A stretch of 64,000 nt of DNA from Lichenicola sp964236105 (GTDB lineage: Bacteria; Pseudomonadota; Alphaproteobacteria; Acetobacterales; Acetobacteraceae): the NCBI GenBank assembly GCA_964236105.1, contig CAXSBC010000005.1, positions 186,001-250,000 on the forward strand, given 5' to 3'. The first letter of the stretch is position 1; every line of letters starts with the position of its first letter. Positions 60,485-64,000 of this stretch are shown here, in pieces. The notes below the pieces were generated by a model, which was given only the letters and a program-made list of their open reading frames with translations, made no database searches and was not told where the DNA came from. A program made the position numbers and the translations under genes.

Positions 60485-61843
60485 CTAGGACAGCACCGCG
60501 AGCGCCTCGCGCGGCTCCACCCGCCCGTCATACAGCGCGCGTCCGACGATCACGCCCTCGATGCCGGCGAAGTTCGCCGACGCCGCCTTGAGTTCCTGCA
60601 GATGCTCGATCCGCCCGACGCCGCCGCTCGCCACCACCGGCGTGCTGAGCCGGGCCGAGAGCGCGCAGGTCTGCTCGATGTCGAGACCGGTCAGCATGCC
60701 GTCGCGGGCGATCTCGGTGAACACGATGGCGGCGACCCCCATGTCCTGCATCCGCAGCCCGAGCTCGGTCGCCGACAGCTCCGACACCTGAGCCCAGCCC
60801 TCGGTGGCGACGCGGCCGTCGCGGGCGTCGATGCCGCAGACGATGCGGCCGGGAAAGGCGCGGCAGGCGTCGCGCACCAGCGCGGGGTTCTTCACCGCCG
60901 CACTGCCCAGGATCACGCGGGCGATGCCGGCCGACAGCCAGCGCTCGATGCCGGCCATGTCGCGCAGCCCGCCGCCGAGCTGCACCGGCACCTCGGCGTT
61001 GGCGATGATGCTCTCGATCGCCTCCTCGTTCACCGAGCGGCCGGCAAAGGCACCGTTCAGGTCGACCACGTGCAGCCAGCGGCAGCCGGCGGCGACCCAG
61101 GCCCGGGCCTGCGCGCCGGGATCGTCGGAATAGATCGTGGCGTCGTCCATCTCGCCGCGACGCAGCCGGACGCAGACGCCGTCCTTGAGGTCGATGGCGG
61201 GATACAAGGTGAGGGGCTTCGACGCGGAGGCGGGGCTCGCGGCCTTCGGCCTGGGCGAGGATCGCGGCTGCGGCTGCTCGGTGCGGACGGGTGCGGCGCG
61301 GGCGCCGTCCTGCAGGCGCTTGGTGAAGAAGTATCCGCCGACGATCTCGCCGTGGATGCGGGCATAGTGCGGATGGACGCCCCAGTGCAGGTAGCCGAGC
61401 CCCTGATACAGCCTGATCGCCGCGGTCTGGGTCTCGCGCACGTCGAGATTGAGCACCTGGTAGCCGAGCGCCCGCGCGCAGTCCTCCACCGCCTCCGTCA
61501 TCAGCCGGGCCAGGCCGTGGCCGCGCGCATAGGGGGCGATGTAGCTGTGCATGAGCGTGGCGCTCATCGCCTGCGCCTCGTTGTTGCGGGCCGGACGCAG
61601 CAGCTGGGTCGCGCCGACGATGGTGCCGTCGAGCCGGCCGACGAACAGCGCCCGCTCCGGCACCAGCAGGATGCCGTGGAAATACTGCTCGAGCGTGCGC
61701 CGGCCGGGCGAGACCACCCAGCCGAACCCGCCGCCATCCAGGATGGCGGCGTTGGTCGCCTCGCACAGCGCCTGCATGTCGTCGTCGCTGAGCGAGGCGA
61801 CCCGTTCGGCGACGAGCACCGGCTCCCGGCTCGCGTCCGTCAT
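60485..61843 (-). CDS. hisA: GNAT acetyltransferase fused to HisA isomerase
   Basis: One uninterrupted 452-codon frame. Residues 1 to about 178 form a GNAT acetyltransferase domain (SYIAPYARGHGLARLMTEAV is the acetyl-CoA loop, and VRETQTAAIRLYQGLGY the terminal strand). A Pro/Ala/Ser/Arg-rich linker of about 30 residues follows. Residues of about 213-452 are a complete HisA, the ProFAR isomerase of histidine synthesis, with the catalytic aspartates in LYPAIDLKDG and TEIARDGMLTG. No ATG or GTG lies in frame near the HisA start; only the TTG coding the Leu of LYPAID could serve as a separate start. The GNAT substrate is unknown. Confidence 0.9.
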   Translation of the reverse strand: MTDASREPVLVAERVASLSDDDMQALCEATNAAILDGGGFGWVVSPGRRTLEQYFHGILLVPERALFVGRLDGTIVGATQLLRPARNNEAQAMSATLMHSYIAPYARGHGLARLMTEAVEDCARALGYQVLNLDVRETQTAAIRLYQGLGYLHWGVHPHYARIHGEIVGGYFFTKRLQDGARAAPVRTEQPQPRSSPRPKAASPASASKPLTLYPAIDLKDGVCVRLRRGEMDDATIYSDDPGAQARAWVAAGCRWLHVVDLNGAFAGRSVNEEAIESIIANAEVPVQLGGGLRDMAGIERWLSAGIARVILGSAAVKNPALVRDACRAFPGRIVCGIDARDGRVATEGWAQVSELSATELGLRMQDMGVAAIVFTEIARDGMLTGLDIEQTCALSARLSTPVVASGGVGRIEHLQELKAASANFAGIEGVIVGRALYDGRVEPREALAVLS

Positions 61844-61844
61844 C

Positions 61845-62498
61845 TCAGGGCGCCCAGCGCAGGAAGTTGGCGAGGATGCGCAGACCCACCCGCTGGCTCT
61901 TCTCGACATGGAACTGCGTGCCGGCGCGGTTGCCGCGCGCCACCAGCGCCGGCACCGCCATGCCGTAGCGGGCGGTGGCCACCAGGTCGGCCGGATCGTG
62001 GCCGGTCAGCGCGTAGGAGTGCACGAAGTAGCCGTGATCGCCGGCCGCCAGCCCGTCGGTCAGCGGGTGCGCGTCCGGCGCGAACTCGAGCTCGTTCCAG
62101 CCCATCTGCGGCAGCCGCAGGCCGGGCACATCCATCCGGGCGATCTCGCCGCGGATCCAGCCGAAGCCCGGCGTGTCGCCATGCTCGAGGCCGCGCTCGG
62201 CCATCAGCTGCATGCCGACGCAGATGCCGAGAAACGGCGCGCCGTTCTGGGTCGCGTCCTCGATGGCGGCGCGCAGGCCGGGCACCGCCGACAGGCCGCG
62301 GGCGCAGTCGGCGAACGCGCCCTGGCCCGGCAGCACGATGCGGTCGGCCGAGCGCACCCAGTCGGGATCGGCGGTGACGCGGATCTCGGCCGCGATGCCG
62401 GCCAGCGCCGCCGCCGCCGCCAGCGCGCGCGAGGCGGAGGCGAGATTGCCGCTCTGGTAGTCGACCACGGCGACGCGTCCGCCGGTCGGCATCGTCAT
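61845..62498 (-). CDS. hisH: Imidazole glycerol phosphate synthase glutaminase subunit
   Basis: A 217-aa class I glutamine amidotransferase that supplies ammonia to HisF. The nucleophile is Cys93 in FLGICVGMQLM, and the His-Glu pair is in TQFHVEKSQ. The oxyanion strand is VLPGQGAF. It starts inside the stop of the DUF2628 gene (ATGA); an ATG two codons later is an alternative. One base separates its stop from the GNAT-HisA start. Confidence 0.95.
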   Translation of the reverse strand: MTMPTGGRVAVVDYQSGNLASASRALAAAAALAGIAAEIRVTADPDWVRSADRIVLPGQGAFADCARGLSAVPGLRAAIEDATQNGAPFLGICVGMQLMAERGLEHGDTPGFGWIRGEIARMDVPGLRLPQMGWNELEFAPDAHPLTDGLAAGDHGYFVHSYALTGHDPADLVATARYGMAVPALVARGNRAGTQFHVEKSQRVGLRILANFLRWAP

Positions 62499-62902
62499 GC
62501 CGCCGGTCCCGCGCCCCGGCTCCGCCCGAACAGCTCGGGACGCAGGTCCAGCAGGCGCAGCAGCGCCGCGCCGCCGTCCGACCCGGCCACGATCGGCCCG
62601 GCCACGCAGCCAGCCAGTCCCAGCTCCCACCGCCGCCAGTCATGCGCGAACAGCCCGACCGCGAGATGCAGCCCGGGCAGCAGCGTCCAGGCGCCGGGCA
62701 CGGACCGTGCCAGCAGGCCGATCAGCAGCGTGACCAGCCCGGCCAGCGCGGCCGCGAGCCAGCTGCCCGGACGCGCCAGCACGAGCCAGCCGAGGATCAG
62801 CCCCCAGACGCTGAAGCCTTCCGGCACCAGGATCGGCGGATGCTCCGACACCGACGGCGCCGCCGGATCGGCCGGGCGGAAATGCGTGCTGTAAAGCCTC
62901 AC
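62495..62902 (-). CDS. DUF2628 small membrane protein inside the his operon
   Basis: A 135-aa protein with three to four hydrophobic segments (WGLILGWLVLARPG, WLAAALAGLVTLLIGLLA, WTLLPGLHLAVGLFA). The opening pattern (a short strand, then ILVPEGFSVWGLILGWLVL) matches the DUF2628 family, whose members have an EGFSWPAFLFG-like motif. Function is unknown. It starts with a GTG that overlaps the hisB stop (GTGA) and ends overlapping hisH (ATGA), so it is translated with the histidine enzymes. Confidence 0.8.
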   Translation of the reverse strand: MRLYSTHFRPADPAAPSVSEHPPILVPEGFSVWGLILGWLVLARPGSWLAAALAGLVTLLIGLLARSVPGAWTLLPGLHLAVGLFAHDWRRWELGLAGCVAGPIVAGSDGGAALLRLLDLRPELFGRSRGAGPAA

Positions 62903-63495
62903 AGCACGCCCTTGGTCGAGGGCACCCGGCCCAGGCTGCGCGGATCGGGCTCGGTCGCCGCCCGCAGCGCGCGCGCCACCGCCTTGAAGCAGCCCTCGGC
63001 GATGTGGTGGTTGTTGTGGCCGGCCTTCTGCGTGACGTGCAGGGCGAGCTGGGCGTTGGAGGAGAAGCCGCGGAAGAACTCCTCGAACAGCTCGGTGTCG
63101 ATCTCGCCGATCTTGTCGCGCGGGAACCGCACCGACCAGACCAGGAAGGAGCGGCCGGAGATGTCGATCGCCGCCTCGACCAGCGCCTCGTCCATCGGCA
63201 CCACGGCGTGGCCGTAGCGGCGGATGCCGGCCTTGTCGCCCAGCGCCTGCGCCAGCGCCTGGCCCAGCACGATGCCGACATCCTCGGTGGTGTGGTGGCA
63301 ATCGACCTGCAGGTCGCCTCGCGCCCTGACCTCGAGATCGAACGCGGCGTGGCGCGCCAGCGCGGTCAGCATGTGGTCGAGGAAGCCGATCCCGGTCTCG
63401 ATCACCGAGCGTCCGGTGCCGTCCAGGGACAGCGACAGGGTGATGTCGGTTTCCGCGGTCACGCGGTGGATCTGGGCGTGTCGGGGAGCGTCCAT
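62899..63495 (-). CDS. hisB: Imidazoleglycerol-phosphate dehydratase
   Basis: A 198-aa enzyme for the sixth step of histidine synthesis. The two metal-binding signatures are FLDHMLTALARHAAFD with DCHHTTEDVGI, and QKAGHNNHHIAEGCFKA. There is no fused phosphatase domain, as expected outside the enterobacteria. The ATG has ggagg about 9 bases upstream, which decides the start; the frame remains open but unlike HisB further up. It is the first gene of the his operon and is divergent from the lipoprotein gene at 63636. Confidence 0.96.
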   Translation of the reverse strand: MDAPRHAQIHRVTAETDITLSLSLDGTGRSVIETGIGFLDHMLTALARHAAFDLEVRARGDLQVDCHHTTEDVGIVLGQALAQALGDKAGIRRYGHAVVPMDEALVEAAIDISGRSFLVWSVRFPRDKIGEIDTELFEEFFRGFSSNAQLALHVTQKAGHNNHHIAEGCFKAVARALRAATEPDPRSLGRVPSTKGVL

Positions 63496-63635
63496 GATGG
63501 CGTCCTCCCTACAGGATCGCGGGTAGCGAGGCCACACCCGCCTTCCGCGGCCGGCGGCAGGAAACGGGATGGCCGCGTCGGCGTCATGCGCCAGGGCCCG
63601 CGGCGCCGCCGGTCCGCGGGAGGGGGGGGTGATCG

Positions 63636-64000
63636 ATGATCCAGGCCGTGACACGCCAAGCCCGGTGCGGCGCGTGGCTTCTCCTCGCCATCCTGCTTGG
63701 CGGCTGCGCCACGCAGCAGGAGCGGGTCGCGGCCAGGGAGGACGAGCTCGCCGCCGCCGGCTTCGTGGCGCGGCCGGCCGACACGCCGCAGCGCTATGCG
63801 ATGCTGCAGCACCTGGTCCCGTTTCGCATTCTCGTGCGCGCGACGGGCAGGCGCGTCGTCTACCTCTATGCCGATCCCCTGGTCTGCGGCTGCCTCTATG
63901 TCGGCAGCGAGGCCGCCTACGACCGGCACCGGCGATGGATGCTCCGGCGGCAGCTCGTGGACGAGCAGCAGATGGATGCGGGCCCCGTCTGTTGCTTCGG
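63636..64000 (+). CDS. Uncharacterised lipoprotein (3' end beyond window)
   Basis: The frame is open to the window edge, 121 codons. A lipoprotein signal (ARCGAWLLLAILLGGC, lipidated Cys at about residue 24) is preceded by a purine-rich ribosome site (gggagggggggg). The mature part contains VVYLYADPLVCGCLYVGSEA and a later VCC, so several cysteines may pair. I recognise no domain. It is divergent from hisB with 140 bases between the starts. Confidence 0.75.
   Translation, partial: MIQAVTRQARCGAWLLLAILLGGCATQQERVAAREDELAAAGFVARPADTPQRYAMLQHLVPFRILVRATGRRVVYLYADPLVCGCLYVGSEAAYDRHRRWMLRRQLVDEQQMDAGPVCCF

Noticed and set aside
1..64000. CRISPR array, tRNA, rRNA, insertion sequence, prophage or att site
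   Set aside because: I looked for regular repeats, cloverleaf sequences, transposase motifs and flanking repeats in the gaps and found none; base composition is even apart from a few AT-rich promoter regions.

Overview
The window is very GC-rich chromosomal DNA with strong G/C preference at third codon positions. The gene content points to an alphaproteobacterium, most likely Acetobacteraceae or a close relative. Supporting markers are a DUF3035 (BamF-type) lipoprotein, DUF1491 and DUF2628 proteins, a PyrC that lacks the usual HxH metal motif directly behind PyrB, and a his operon ending in a HIT protein. The taxonomic placement is inference. No rRNA, tRNA, CRISPR array, insertion sequence or prophage was seen. 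The left edge cuts into tatA and the right edge cuts into a lipoprotein gene.

Layout. 1-3150: end of tatA, then an overlapping methionine-salvage operon mtnB-mtnD-mtnC with ribF. 3196-11699: a secreted beta-helix protein, ileS-lspA, an aldo/keto reductase, a DUF3035 lipoprotein and mutL. 11746-18217: a large repeat protein probably exported by a type I system, a solitary nuoM, a cytochrome P450 and a uracil-DNA-glycosylase-like protein. 18275-21179 (minus): parE, a lipoprotein, and a tiny reading frame with an extreme Shine-Dalgarno sequence and a strong terminator. 21335-25908: an RND efflux pump and its adaptor. 26009-31047: small envelope proteins and a sulfur cluster (cysI, an Rrf2 regulator, divergent cysK). 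31142-38987: an OmpA-like protein, a TonB-dependent receptor, a TPR-sulfotransferase and a TylF-type methyltransferase. 39129-51737 (minus): a compact nine-gene run gltX-pyrB-pyrC-plsY-dprA-topA-rnr-S41 protease-DUF1491. 51824-58650: comEC, nth, a degenerate HD-GYP protein, an ABC exporter and a CheY-like receiver. 58777-63495 (minus): hisB-DUF2628-hisH-(GNAT-hisA fusion)-hisF-hisE-HIT.

Most genes are housekeeping functions arranged in translationally coupled operons, with ATGA, GTGA or TGATG overlaps. The most unusual items are four. First, an acetyltransferase is fused in frame to HisA. Second, a 34-codon (or 24-codon) frame at 18341-18445 has a ribosome-binding site complementary to 15 bases of the 16S rRNA tail and is followed by an intrinsic terminator. 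Third, a complex I NuoM subunit stands alone. Fourth, a cysteine-free Rrf2 regulator lies between cysI and cysK, recalling CymR.
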